The position numbers were made by a program, and so were the translations under genes. A stretch of DNA of 64,000 nt from G965276765 sp965276825. Its GTDB lineage: Bacteria; Actinomycetota; Acidimicrobiia; Acidimicrobiales; Palsa-688. Where the stretch lies: assembly GCA_965276825.1 (NCBI GenBank), contig OZ255630.1:2108001-2172000 (forward strand), given 5' to 3'. Shown one piece after another: positions 16,462-24,840 of the stretch (positions are counted from its first letter, which is position 1; each line of letters begins with the position of its first letter). The notes under the pieces are model-generated. The model was not told the DNA's origin and ran no database searches. It saw only the letters and a list, made by a program, of their open reading frames with translations.

Positions 16462-17967
16462 TCAGACCGACAGACGCGGGAACAGCGGCGATCCGACCTC
16501 GACGGGCCGCCCACCGGGATAGCCACCCCACTCGACCGCGGCGGGCAGCACGGCGTCGAGGGGCGACCCGGCCATCCCGATCCGGCGCCAGATCTCGACG
16601 GACGCATCCGGGATCGCCGGCGACGCGAGCACGGCCACCACCCGCAGCACCTCCAGGGCGTCGCCGAGCACCGCGTCCACCTCCGGGCCGGGATCCGCCT
16701 TCCACGGCTCGGCCGCCTCGAGGGCGGCATTGGTCTCGCGCACCAGCCGCCACGTCGCCTCCAAGGCGTCACTCGGGGCCACGCGCGACCACGCATCGGC
16801 GATGTCGGTCCACGTGGCCGCCACGAGCGGGCCGAGCTTGCTGGCCGGGTCGGGAGCCGGCCCGATCCCGCCGCACTTGCGCCCGACGACGGTCGCCACC
16901 CGGCTCAGGAGGTTGCCGAGGTTGTTGGCCAGGTCGGCGTTGTACCTGGCGACCATCCCCTCGAAGGAGAAGTCGCCGTCGGGCCCGAAGGCCTGGTCGC
17001 GCAGGAAGTGGTAGCGGAAGCCGTCGACGCCGAAGGTCGGCGTGAGGTCGCTCGGCGAGATCTGGTTGAACGACGACTTGGACATCTTCTCGCCGCCGAC
17101 GAGCAGGAACCCGTGCACGGCGACCTGGCGGGGCGGGTCGATCCCCGCGGCCATGCACAGCGCCGGCCAGTAGACGCAGTGGAAGCGGAGGATGTCCTTG
17201 CCGATGACGTGGTGGACATGCGGCCACCACCGCTCGAAGGTCGCCTCGTCGGAGCCGTAGCCGACGGCGGTGGCGTAGTTGACCAGGGCGTCGTACCAGA
17301 CGTAGAAGACGTGCGCCGGGTCCCACGGCACGGGCACGCCCCAGCTGATCGACGTGCGGGAGATGGACACGTCGTCGAGGCCGCCGCGGACCAGGCCCCT
17401 GGCCTCGTTGCGCTTGGCCTCGGGGATCACGACGTCGCCGGAGGCGTACCACTCGGTGAGCCGGTCGGCGAAGGCGGAGAGCTTGAAGAAGTAGTTGTCC
17501 TCGGCCAGGTGCTCGACGGGGCGGCGGTGGATGGGGCACAGGTGGCCCTCGACCAGGTCGGCCTCGACGTAGTAAGCCTCGCAGTACACGCAGTACAGGC
17601 CCTCGTAGGTCCCCTCCTCGATCCAACCGTTGTCCCTGGCTGCGCCGAGCAGCGCCTGCACGGCTTGGTGGTGGCGAGGCTCGGTGGTGCGGATGAAGTC
17701 GTCGTTGGTGATGCCGAGCGCCCTCCACGCCTCCACGTACCTGGCGCTGTAGCGGTCGGCCTGCTCCTGGGGGGTGATGCCGTTGGCCTCGGCGGCCCGC
17801 TGCATCTTGAGGCCGTGCTCGTCGGTGCCGGTCACGAACTTGACCTCGTCGCCGGTCAGGCGGTGCCAGCGGGCCAGGGCGTCGGCCGTGACCGTGGCGT
17901 ACGCGTGGCCGATGTGGGGCGCGTCGTTGACGTAGTAGATCGGCGTGGTGACGTAGTACCTGGCCAC
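16462..17967 (-). CDS. metG: Methionyl-tRNA synthetase
   Basis: MetRS charges tRNA-Met. The 501-residue protein has the HIGH motif in VNDAPHIGHAYATVTADALA near residues 13-32, a zinc-type insertion with YCVYCEAYY and CPIHRRPVEHL, the KMSKS signature at residues 294-298 (GGEKMSKSSFN), and an all-helical anticodon-binding domain. It lacks the C-terminal tRNA-binding appendage of the longer forms. The GTG start lies six bases after TAAGGT (17979-17974), so the operon mRNA is probably leaderless. Confidence 0.97.
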   Translation of the reverse strand: MARYYVTTPIYYVNDAPHIGHAYATVTADALARWHRLTGDEVKFVTGTDEHGLKMQRAAEANGITPQEQADRYSARYVEAWRALGITNDDFIRTTEPRHHQAVQALLGAARDNGWIEEGTYEGLYCVYCEAYYVEADLVEGHLCPIHRRPVEHLAEDNYFFKLSAFADRLTEWYASGDVVIPEAKRNEARGLVRGGLDDVSISRTSISWGVPVPWDPAHVFYVWYDALVNYATAVGYGSDEATFERWWPHVHHVIGKDILRFHCVYWPALCMAAGIDPPRQVAVHGFLLVGGEKMSKSSFNQISPSDLTPTFGVDGFRYHFLRDQAFGPDGDFSFEGMVARYNADLANNLGNLLSRVATVVGRKCGGIGPAPDPASKLGPLVAATWTDIADAWSRVAPSDALEATWRLVRETNAALEAAEPWKADPGPEVDAVLGDALEVLRVVAVLASPAIPDASVEIWRRIGMAGSPLDAVLPAAVEWGGYPGGRPVEVGSPLFPRLSV

Positions 17968-17976
17968 GGGGGGACC

Positions 17977-18873
17977 TTACCGGTCGGGCTCGGCGGCGCC
18001 TCCGGGAGCTTCGGAGCGGTGGCGCAGCTCGAGGTCGTAGACCCGCGACCGGCCGATGCCGAGCTCGGCGGCCACCTCGGCCACCGCGTCGCGCCGTCCG
18101 GCGCCGGCGTCGGCGAGTGCCACCAGGCGCTCGACGATGCGCTCGTCGCCGACCACCGCCGACGGCCGGCCCCCGACGACGAGCACCATCTCGCCGCGGG
18201 CCCGCTCACCCCGGAAGGTCTCGGCCGCGTCGGCGAGGGTGCCCCGCCACACCTCCTCGTGCAGCTTGGTCAGCTCGCGTGCCACCGCGACCGGACGTCG
18301 GGGCCCGCAGGCCCCGGCCAGATCCCCGAGGGTCCGCTCGACCCGGTGGGGTGCCTCGTAGACGACCGATGTCCTGGTCTCGCCGGCGATGACCTCGAGG
18401 CGGGCCCGTCGCTCGGACCCCTTGCGGGGCAGGAACCCCTCCATGCACCAGCGTTCCGAGGGGAGCCCGGACAGCACCAGCGCGGTCACCACCGCGGTCG
18501 GGCCGGGAACGGCGGTGACGACGACCCCGGCGGCGGCCGCCGCCGCAACCAGCCTGGCCCCGGGATCGGACACCAGCGGCATCCCGGCGTCGCTGACCAC
18601 CGCGACCGTCGCCCCTCCCGCGGCGAGGGCCACCGCCCCGGCCACGCCAGCCGACTCGTTGCGGGCGTGGTGGGCGACCAGCCTGGGGGCGGCGACGCCC
18701 GCCGCCGAGAGCAGCGCACGGGTGCGCCTGGTGTCCTCGCAGAGCACCACGTCCGCGCCGGCGATGGCGTCGGTGGCCCGCGGGGTCAGGTCGCCGAGGT
18801 TGCCGATGGGCGTGCCGACCAGGACGATGCGGCCCTCGCCCTGCGGGCCTCCGACCTCGTCGGGCTCACGCAC
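17977..18873 (-). CDS. rsmI: 16S rRNA (cytidine(1402)-2'-O)-methyltransferase
   Basis: RsmI methylates C1402 of 16S rRNA with SAM. It is a tetrapyrrole-methylase-fold protein: GRIVLVGTPIGNLGDLTPRA near residues 14-33, ALLSAAG, VAVVSDAGMPLVSDPGARLV, AVPGPTAVVTALVLSGLP, and EGFLPRKGSERRARLEV. A C-terminal extension (about 240-298) ends in a helix-turn-helix-like LGIGRSRVYDLELRHRSEA. Length 298, normal. GTG start at 18873. It lies nine bases upstream of metG and may be cotranscribed, although metG has its own -10-like element. Confidence 0.95.
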   Translation of the reverse strand: MREPDEVGGPQGEGRIVLVGTPIGNLGDLTPRATDAIAGADVVLCEDTRRTRALLSAAGVAAPRLVAHHARNESAGVAGAVALAAGGATVAVVSDAGMPLVSDPGARLVAAAAAAGVVVTAVPGPTAVVTALVLSGLPSERWCMEGFLPRKGSERRARLEVIAGETRTSVVYEAPHRVERTLGDLAGACGPRRPVAVARELTKLHEEVWRGTLADAAETFRGERARGEMVLVVGGRPSAVVGDERIVERLVALADAGAGRRDAVAEVAAELGIGRSRVYDLELRHRSEAPGGAAEPDR

Positions 18874-19003
18874 CGGTCACCTGCACCTCGTGCCGACCGA
18901 CGCCAGGACCTCACCGTCACGGGTCAGCCAGGCCACCCGCCGAGGGTAGGGGATGACCTCGGGCTCGACCGCCGCGCACCCGGTCACCTAGCCTGTCTGT
19001 CCT

Positions 19004-19087
19004 ATGTCCAAGCGCACCGCCAAGGCCCGTCGTCGGGCGAAGACCAAGAAGGCCAACCACGGCCAGAAGCCCAACCGGGGCCGCTGA
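19004..19087 (+). CDS. bL37-type mini ribosomal protein
   Basis: A 27-residue, very basic protein. It begins MSKRTAKARRRAKTKKANHG and ends in QKPNRGR. The SKR...KKANHGxxPN pattern matches the actinobacterial bL37 large-subunit protein (about 24 residues in mycobacteria). TAGCCT lies at 18989-18994, nine bases before the ATG, so the leader is very short. It is too short for most gene callers. It lies between rsmI and the PfkB kinase gene and converges on the latter. Confidence 0.8.
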   Translation: MSKRTAKARRRAKTKKANHGQKPNRGR

Positions 19088-19099
19088 GCCCGGGTCGGA

Positions 19100-20179
19100 T
19101 CAGAGCAGGCCGGCGGCCGCGGCGAGATCGTGGAGGTCGGCCCTGGGCCTGGCCCCGAGGTGCCCGAGCACCTCGGCGGCGGCCAGGCTGGCGATCCTCG
19201 CCGACGTCTCGATGTCGGCGCCGAGACAGTGGCCGTAGAGGTAGCCGGCGGCGTACATGTCACCCGCCCCCGTGGTGTCGACCACCTCCGGCACCGGCCA
19301 AGCGGCGACCACCGCGTCGGCACCCCCCGACGACACGTTCGAAGCTGACACGGTCGAAGCTGACACGGTCGAAGCTGACACGGTCGAAGCTGACACGATC
19401 GAAGCTGACACGATCGAACCCTTGGCGCCGCGGGTGACGACCACGGTCGGGCAGCGCCGCGCCAACTCGGCCACCGCGTCGTCCACATCGTCGCACCCCG
19501 TGAGCAGGCACGCCTCCTGCTCGTTGGCGAACACGATGCCGACCCGAGGCAGCAGGGCGGCCATCTCCGCGCCGTGGAGCCGCACCCAGAGGGGGTCCGA
19601 CAGCGACAGGGCGACGGTCGTGCCGCCCGACTCGGCCGCGTCGATGGTGGCGGCCACGGCCGCGTCCGTGTGCTCGAGGCCGCAGAGATATCCCTCCAGG
19701 TAGACGATCTCGGCCGCAGCGACCAGCGCGGCGTCCACGTCGGCCACCTCGAGGAGGTCACCGACCCCGAGGGAGGTGCACATCGTCTTCTCCGCATCCG
19801 GGGTCACCATGATCACGCACCGCCCGGTTCCTGGGCCGCCGCGGGCCTGCGGGACGTCGAAGGTGACGCCGGCGGCGCGGATGTCCCTGACGAACACGTC
19901 GCCGAGCTCGTCGTCGCGGACCTTGCCGACGAAGGCGGCGGCCCCCCCGAGCGAGCGGAGCCCGACGGCGGTGTTGGCCGCCGAGCCCCCGGAGACGGCC
20001 GCCACCGGGGCGACGGCCTGGTAGATCGACTCCGATCGGCGGTCGTCGACCAGGGTCATGGTCCCCTTGGCCAGTCCGAGGCGCTCGACCACGGCGTCGT
20101 CGGTGTGGGCCAGGACGTCGACGATGGCGTGGCCGACGGTCACGACACCAGGGGCGGTCGAGGGGGACGGGTTCGACAC
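19100..20179 (-). CDS. PfkB family kinase (adenosine kinase-like) with in-frame tandem repeat
   Basis: A 359-residue ribokinase-fold kinase. The N-terminal part has GHAIVDVLAHTDDAVVERLG, the substrate motif SGGSAANTAVGLRSLGG and AFVGKVRDDELGDVF. The catalytic motif is VVDTTGAGDMYAAGYLYGH, with the GAGD Asp. Overall it resembles the proteobacterial-type adenosine kinases. Between VVVTRGAKGS and the DTTGAGD motif lies a Ser/Val/Thr/Ala repeat (period five residues) encoded by a 15-bp tandem repeat. This is a surface hairpin in relatives, so the fold may survive. The GTG start lies seven bases after TACCGT (20192-20187). A GTG at 20188 is possible. Confidence 0.87.
   Translation of the reverse strand: MSNPSPSTAPGVVTVGHAIVDVLAHTDDAVVERLGLAKGTMTLVDDRRSESIYQAVAPVAAVSGGSAANTAVGLRSLGGAAAFVGKVRDDELGDVFVRDIRAAGVTFDVPQARGGPGTGRCVIMVTPDAEKTMCTSLGVGDLLEVADVDAALVAAAEIVYLEGYLCGLEHTDAAVAATIDAAESGGTTVALSLSDPLWVRLHGAEMAALLPRVGIVFANEQEACLLTGCDDVDDAVAELARRCPTVVVTRGAKGSIVSASIVSASTVSASTVSASTVSASNVSSGGADAVVAAWPVPEVVDTTGAGDMYAAGYLYGHCLGADIETSARIASLAAAEVLGHLGARPRADLHDLAAAAGLL
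19332..19421. repeat. 15-bp minisatellite, six units, inside the PfkB kinase gene
   Basis: Six head-to-tail copies of GACACGNTCGAAGCT (19332-19346, -19361, -19376, -19391, -19406, -19421). Units 2-4 are identical, units 1, 5 and 6 vary at N, and unit 6 degenerates at its end. The period is a multiple of three, so the kinase frame stays open and reads a five-residue repeat (S-T-V-S-A). All other frames also stay open. Each unit contains a TTCGAA- or TCGA-like palindromic core. Confidence 0.95.
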
Positions 20180-20260
20180 GGCGAGCACGGTAGCGGCCCC
20201 GTAGGGTGGACGGGACGCTTCGCCGAGGGATCGGCGCCGGCAACCGAGCAGAGGAGACCC

Positions 20261-22822
20261 GTGTCCACCACCGAGCCGCACCGCCTCCCGACCACGGTGG
20301 TCCCGAGCCGCTACCACCTGTCGCTGCGACCCGACCTGGTGGGCGCCACCTTCGCCGGCCGCGTCGAGGTCGCCGTCGAGATCACCGAGGCGACCGACGT
20401 CGTGGTCTGCAACGCCGCCGACCTGGAGGTCTCCTCCGCCGTCGTGACGCCGGCCGGAGGGTCCCCGGTCAGCGCCCGGATCGAGCTCGACGACAAGGCC
20501 GAGCGGCTCGTGCTGCGCCTCCCCGACCCGCTCCCCGCAGGGGCCGCCTCGGTCGCCATCGACTTCGTCGGCACCCTCAACGACCGCCTGCAGGGCTTCT
20601 ACCGCAGCACGTTCACCGACGCCGACGGGGTGGAGCAGGTCATCGCCACCACCCAGTTCGAGTCGAGCGACGCCCGCCGAGCCTTCCCGTGCTGGGACGA
20701 GCCGGCGTTCAAGGCGAGCTTCGCCGTGACCCTCGAGGTCCCCGAAGGCCTGACCGTGCTGTCGAGCGGCTCGGAGGTGAGCTCGGAGTCGATCGGCGAC
20801 GGCACCCGGCGGGTCCGCTTCGCCGAGACCATGACCATGTCCACCTACGTGCTGGCCTGGGTGGTCGGACCCTTCGAGCTGACCGATCCCGTCGAGGTCG
20901 ACGGGGTGCCCGTCCGGCTGGCGTCGCCGCCGGGCCGGGGGCACCTGACCCCCTTCGGTCTCGAGGCCGCCGCCCACGCCCTCCGCTGGCTGGCCGCCTA
21001 CTTCGGCCTCCCCTACCCGAGCGACAAGATCGACCACGTCGCCATCCCCGACTTCGCCTTCGGCGCCATGGAGAACCTCGGCTGCGTGACCTACCGGGAG
21101 ACGGCGCTGCTCGCCGACCTCGACACCGCGTCGAACCTCGAGCTGCAGCGGGTGGCGCAGGTGATCGCCCACGAGACGGCCCACATGTGGTTCGGCGACC
21201 TCGTGACCATGCGCTGGTGGAACGGGATCTGGCTGAACGAGGCCTTCGCCACCTTCATGGAGCTCAAGACCACCGAGGCGCTCCGGCCCGACTGGCAGGT
21301 GTGGGCGGCCTTCGGGGCCGGACGGGCGGCGGCCCTCGGCACCGACGGGCTGGTCCACACGCGCCCGATCGAGATCGAGGTCGGGCCGCCGGAGGAGGCC
21401 GACGCCATGTTCGACGTGCTGACCTACCAGAAGGGCGGGTCGGTGCTCCGCATGCTGGAGCAGTACCTCGGCGACGAGGTCTTCCGCCGCGGCATCTCCC
21501 GCTACCTCCGGGCCCACAGCCACGCCAACACCGAGACGGGCGACCTCTGGGATGCGCTCGAGGAGGAGTCCGGCGAACCGGTGCGGGCGACGATGGACTC
21601 CTGGATCTTCCAGGGCGGCCACCCCCTCGTCACCGTGGAGCGGGCCCCCGACCGCTCGACGATCCGGCTCTCGCAGCAGCAGTTCCGCTACACCCCCGGG
21701 CAGGCCGGGGACGAGGGCCACTGGGCGGTCCCGGTCACGCTGAGGGCCTCGGTCGGAGGGCAGCTCGTGGCGCGACGGCTGCTGCTCGACGGGCCGACCG
21801 ACGTCGGCTTCGACGCACCCGTCGACTGGGTGGTGGTCAACGAGGGCAGCTGGGGGTTCTACCGGGTCCGCTACCAGCCCGAGCTGCTGGCCGCGCTGCG
21901 AGAGGACCTGGGCGGGCGCACCGACCCCCTGGAGCGCGCCGCGCTGGTCGGTGACACCGCCGCGGCCGTCGTCGCCGGCCACCTCGACCTGGCGGACTGG
22001 GTCGGCCTGGTCGAGGCGCTCGGCGCGGAGATGGACCCCGACGTGTGGTCGGCCGTCACCTCCATGGCCACCGTGCTCGACCTGACCGTCACCGACGACG
22101 AGCGCCACGCCCTGCCCGGCTTCGTCCGGCGGGTGGCCTCCTCCTCCTATCGGCGCCTCGGCTGGGAGCCCGTCGACGGCGAGCACCCGCGAGCGGCGAT
22201 GGCGCGCGGCCGGGTGATCCGGCTGCTCGGGACGGTCGGGGCCGACGAGGACGTGCGAGCCGAGGCGGCCGCCCGCCTGGCCCGCTGGCCCGGTGACCGC
22301 TCCGCCCTGGCTCCCGACGTGGTCAACGCGGCGATCGCCGTCGTCGCCGCGACCGGCGCTCCTGGCGTGTGGGACGACCTGCTCACCAGGTACCGGGAGG
22401 CGCCAACCCCCCAGCAGCGCATCCGCTACCTGCTGGCCTTCGCCGAGCTCCCCGACCGGGACCTGCTCATCGACGCCCTCGACTTTGCGTTGTCGACCGA
22501 GGTGCGCAGCCAGGACGCACCCATGCTGATCCAGTTGGCCACGCTCAACCGACACGCCGGCGACGCCGCGTGGACGTGGATCGAGGACCACCACGACGAG
22601 CTGGTCAGGCGGCTGCCGAGGAACCTGCTGCTGCGCACCTACGACGGCATCGTCGGGATCGTCGACCCGGCCCTCGTGGCGCGCGTCCACGCCTTCCTCC
22701 AAGGCGGGGCCGTCCCCGTCGGTGCCCTGCACATCGCCCAGCTCGAGGAGGAGATGGACATCCACGCGGCCTTCGCCGTGCGCATGCGGGGTCGGGTGGC
22801 GAGCGCCCTGGGCGCTCCCTGA
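20261..22822 (+). CDS. pepN: M1 family aminopeptidase (aminopeptidase N)
   Basis: An 853-residue zinc aminopeptidase. The N-terminal beta domain begins PTTVVPSRYHLSLRPDL and includes RRAFPCWDEPAFKASF. The substrate N-terminus anchor GAMEN is at 268-272. The zinc site is HETAH (304-308) with Glu327 in WLNEAF. The C-terminal part is the ERAP1-like helical domain. No signal peptide, so cytoplasmic. GTG start with GAGGAG eight to ten bases before it. A TAGGGT element at 20202-20207 would give a leader of about 50 bases. Divergent from the PfkB kinase gene. Confidence 0.96.
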   Translation: MSTTEPHRLPTTVVPSRYHLSLRPDLVGATFAGRVEVAVEITEATDVVVCNAADLEVSSAVVTPAGGSPVSARIELDDKAERLVLRLPDPLPAGAASVAIDFVGTLNDRLQGFYRSTFTDADGVEQVIATTQFESSDARRAFPCWDEPAFKASFAVTLEVPEGLTVLSSGSEVSSESIGDGTRRVRFAETMTMSTYVLAWVVGPFELTDPVEVDGVPVRLASPPGRGHLTPFGLEAAAHALRWLAAYFGLPYPSDKIDHVAIPDFAFGAMENLGCVTYRETALLADLDTASNLELQRVAQVIAHETAHMWFGDLVTMRWWNGIWLNEAFATFMELKTTEALRPDWQVWAAFGAGRAAALGTDGLVHTRPIEIEVGPPEEADAMFDVLTYQKGGSVLRMLEQYLGDEVFRRGISRYLRAHSHANTETGDLWDALEEESGEPVRATMDSWIFQGGHPLVTVERAPDRSTIRLSQQQFRYTPGQAGDEGHWAVPVTLRASVGGQLVARRLLLDGPTDVGFDAPVDWVVVNEGSWGFYRVRYQPELLAALREDLGGRTDPLERAALVGDTAAAVVAGHLDLADWVGLVEALGAEMDPDVWSAVTSMATVLDLTVTDDERHALPGFVRRVASSSYRRLGWEPVDGEHPRAAMARGRVIRLLGTVGADEDVRAEAAARLARWPGDRSALAPDVVNAAIAVVAATGAPGVWDDLLTRYREAPTPQQRIRYLLAFAELPDRDLLIDALDFALSTEVRSQDAPMLIQLATLNRHAGDAAWTWIEDHHDELVRRLPRNLLLRTYDGIVGIVDPALVARVHAFLQGGAVPVGALHIAQLEEEMDIHAAFAVRMRGRVASALGAP

Positions 22823-22857
22823 ACGGCCCGGGGCGGCGCACCCCCACCGGGGCAGCC

Positions 22858-24015
22858 GTGCGGGTGCACGCCGTCGAGCCGGATGCCGTCCAGCTCGTCT
22901 GGTCGTCGCTGCCGACGCGGACGGCCTCGCTCTCGGTCGGCGACCGCACCGTCAGCCTCGAGGCCGGCCCGCCGGCGTGGGCCCACCACCCGTATCGCGC
23001 CGCCCGACCCCTCGGATGCGGCCGGGGCGGCCCAGGGGCTATCGCCATCGACGGGCTGCGCAGCGGCGTCGCCCACCCGGTCACCCTCCACCTCGAGGAC
23101 CGGGACCTGAGCGTCGGGGAGGTGGTGACGCCCCCGCCGCCTCCCGGGGCCCTGCTCGGCCGCTTCGCCACCATGTCGGACCTCCACGTGGGCGAGCGCC
23201 GTTTCGGCGCCCTGGGCGGCATCGTCGACGTGCAGCCGCCGTCGGCCCGCGCCGACCGCTACGCCGATCGTTGCTTCGCCGCCGCGCTCGACGAGGCCAG
23301 GGCCTGGGGCGCCGAGCTGGTCGTGTTGAAGGGGGATCTCACCGCCCACACCCGCCCCGACGAGCTGCGGAGGGTCGATCGCCTGGTGGCCACCTCGCAG
23401 CTGCCTGCCCTGGCCCAGCCCGGCAACCACGACGTGTACGCCACGAGCGGCCTGGGGGGCGCCCTGCCGGCGATGGACCTGGCCGTCGGCGACCAGCTGG
23501 TCGTGCGCGACGTGCCGGGGCTGCGGATCGTGGTGGCGGACACGTCGATCTTCCAGCAGCGCAGAGGGCGCATGGGCAGGGCGAGGATCCACGCGGTCGC
23601 CGACGCGGCCCATCAGGCCGCGCACGGGGTGGTCGTCTCGCTGCACCACCCGCCTCGACGCTTCGCGGCCGCAACGAGCTACCCGCCCGGGCTCGAACGG
23701 GGCGACAGCGAGGCGCTGCTCCACGCGCTGCGCCGGGCCAACCCGGCCGCCGTCGTCGTCGCCGGCCACACCCACAGGAACCGCACCTACCGCATCGACG
23801 GCGTCCGCGTCGCCGAGGTCGGGTCGACCAAGGACTATCCGGGCGGCTGGGGCGGCTACCTGGTCTACGAGGGCGGTCTCGTGCAGACGGTCAGGCGGAC
23901 GGCGCGCGCCGACGTCATCGCCTGGACCGAGGCGACGGCCAGGGCCGTCGGGGGGCTGTGGGGACGGTGGTCGCCCGGTCGCATCGGCGACCGGTGCTGG
24001 ACCGAGCGCTGGTGA
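22858..24015 (+). CDS. Calcineurin-like metallophosphoesterase
   Basis: A 385-residue protein with a binuclear-metal phosphoesterase domain from about residue 100. The metal-ligand blocks are visible: MSDLHVGERRFG (D-x-H), VVLKGDLTAH (GD), AQPGNHDVYA (GNHD), SLHHPPRRF and VVAGHTHRNR (GHTH). The first 95 residues look like a beta-sandwich (VQLVWSSLPTRTASLSVGDR), as in purple-acid-phosphatase-like proteins. No signal peptide is seen. The GTG start lies 36 bases past pepN, and the stop overlaps the fur gene by four bases. Substrate unknown. Confidence 0.85.
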   Translation: MRVHAVEPDAVQLVWSSLPTRTASLSVGDRTVSLEAGPPAWAHHPYRAARPLGCGRGGPGAIAIDGLRSGVAHPVTLHLEDRDLSVGEVVTPPPPPGALLGRFATMSDLHVGERRFGALGGIVDVQPPSARADRYADRCFAAALDEARAWGAELVVLKGDLTAHTRPDELRRVDRLVATSQLPALAQPGNHDVYATSGLGGALPAMDLAVGDQLVVRDVPGLRIVVADTSIFQQRRGRMGRARIHAVADAAHQAAHGVVVSLHHPPRRFAAATSYPPGLERGDSEALLHALRRANPAAVVVAGHTHRNRTYRIDGVRVAEVGSTKDYPGGWGGYLVYEGGLVQTVRRTARADVIAWTEATARAVGGLWGRWSPGRIGDRCWTERW

Positions 24016-24545
24016 GCGCCGGCGCCGTCCCCGAGTGGGTGACACCGATGGCACGCGCGACACTCGTGCTCGTGGCTCCTCCTCCTGCGCCCGCTGCGGG
24101 CCCCCCCGACACCGCCGGGGGCGGTGGCGACCTCCTGGACCGGCTGCGCCGTCGCGGGTGGCGGCTCAGCCCCCAGCGCCGGGTCGTGGCCGAGAGCCTG
24201 GCCGGTGAGCACGTGCACCTGACCGCCGACCAGGTCCACGAGACGGCCGGACGGCTCCTACCCGAGCTGAGCAGGGCCACGGTGTACAACACCCTCAACG
24301 AGCTGGTGGCCATGGGTGAGGTCCTGGAGGTCTCGGTGGTCAACGGGGCCAAGCGCTACGACCCCAACGTGGCCGTCCACCACCACCACCTGGTGTGCCG
24401 GTCGTGCCAGGCCATCAGGGACGTGGTGCCGGGGGCGCGCACCGACGCCCTCGCCGAGGACGCGAGAGCCGGCTACACCATCGACGAGGTCGAGGTGATC
24501 TACCGGGGCCTGTGCCCCGACTGCCGCCGGGCCGCGCCGCGCTGA
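24012..24545 (+). CDS. Fur family metal/peroxide-responsive regulator
   Basis: A 177-residue Fur-family repressor. The winged helix has LRRRGWRLSPQRRVVAESLA, LPELSRATVYNTLNELV (recognition helix) and LEVSVVNGAKRYDPNVA. The metal-sensing region has VHHHHLVCRSCQAIRDV and the second Cys pair CPDC near the end, so a structural zinc site is expected. PerR/Zur/Fur subtype cannot be fixed. The GTG start overlaps the phosphoesterase stop by four bases; an ATG at 24048 would give 165 residues, closer to the family norm. Confidence 0.92.
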   Translation: MSAGAVPEWVTPMARATLVLVAPPPAPAAGPPDTAGGGGDLLDRLRRRGWRLSPQRRVVAESLAGEHVHLTADQVHETAGRLLPELSRATVYNTLNELVAMGEVLEVSVVNGAKRYDPNVAVHHHHLVCRSCQAIRDVVPGARTDALAEDARAGYTIDEVEVIYRGLCPDCRRAAPR

Positions 24546-24603
24546 TCGGCGGGCCGGTCGGTCAGGCAAGGGGTCGTGGAGAAAGGCGACGCCGATGGGG
24601 CCC

Positions 24604-24840
24604 TCAGTCGCCGGGGCGGTCCCCGTCGGCGTGAGCGGCCCGCTGGCGCTCGATGCGGAGGGTCACCTCGTCGAGGCGACGAGTGGCCTGGCGGTGCAGG
24701 TCCTCCGCCCGCTCGTAGAGGTCGGCGGCCGCCTCGATGCCGAGCTCGCCGCTCGCCAGCCGGTCGGTGACCGCCTCGAGCTCGGCCAGGAGCGACTCGA
24801 AGGTGGCCGGCTGCTCCCCCCCGCCCCCCGGTGAGGTCAC
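24604..24840 (-). CDS. xseB: Exodeoxyribonuclease VII small subunit
   Basis: XseB (78 residues) bundles around XseA to form exonuclease VII. The signature TFESLLAELEAVTDRLASGE and the helix ALDLYE-type stretch AAADLYERAEDLHRQATRRL are present. The GTG start overlaps the xseA stop by four bases. A short Gly-rich lead (about 3-10) precedes the conserved part. Confidence 0.93.
   Translation of the reverse strand: MTSPGGGGEQPATFESLLAELEAVTDRLASGELGIEAAADLYERAEDLHRQATRRLDEVTLRIERQRAAHADGDRPGD

Noticed and set aside
16457..16753. N-terminal extension of TatD into metG
   Set aside because: The frame is open, but the added residues are Arg/Gly-rich and the family starts at the WADSHCH motif next to the ATG at 16456.
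19332..19421. CRISPR array
   Set aside because: The 15-bp units are contiguous, with no spacers, and there are no cas genes.
20180..22765. A long minus-strand frame that extends the PfkB kinase upstream through pepN
   Set aside because: Only the part below 20179 has kinase motifs. The rest mirrors the aminopeptidase gene and has the composition of antisense noise.
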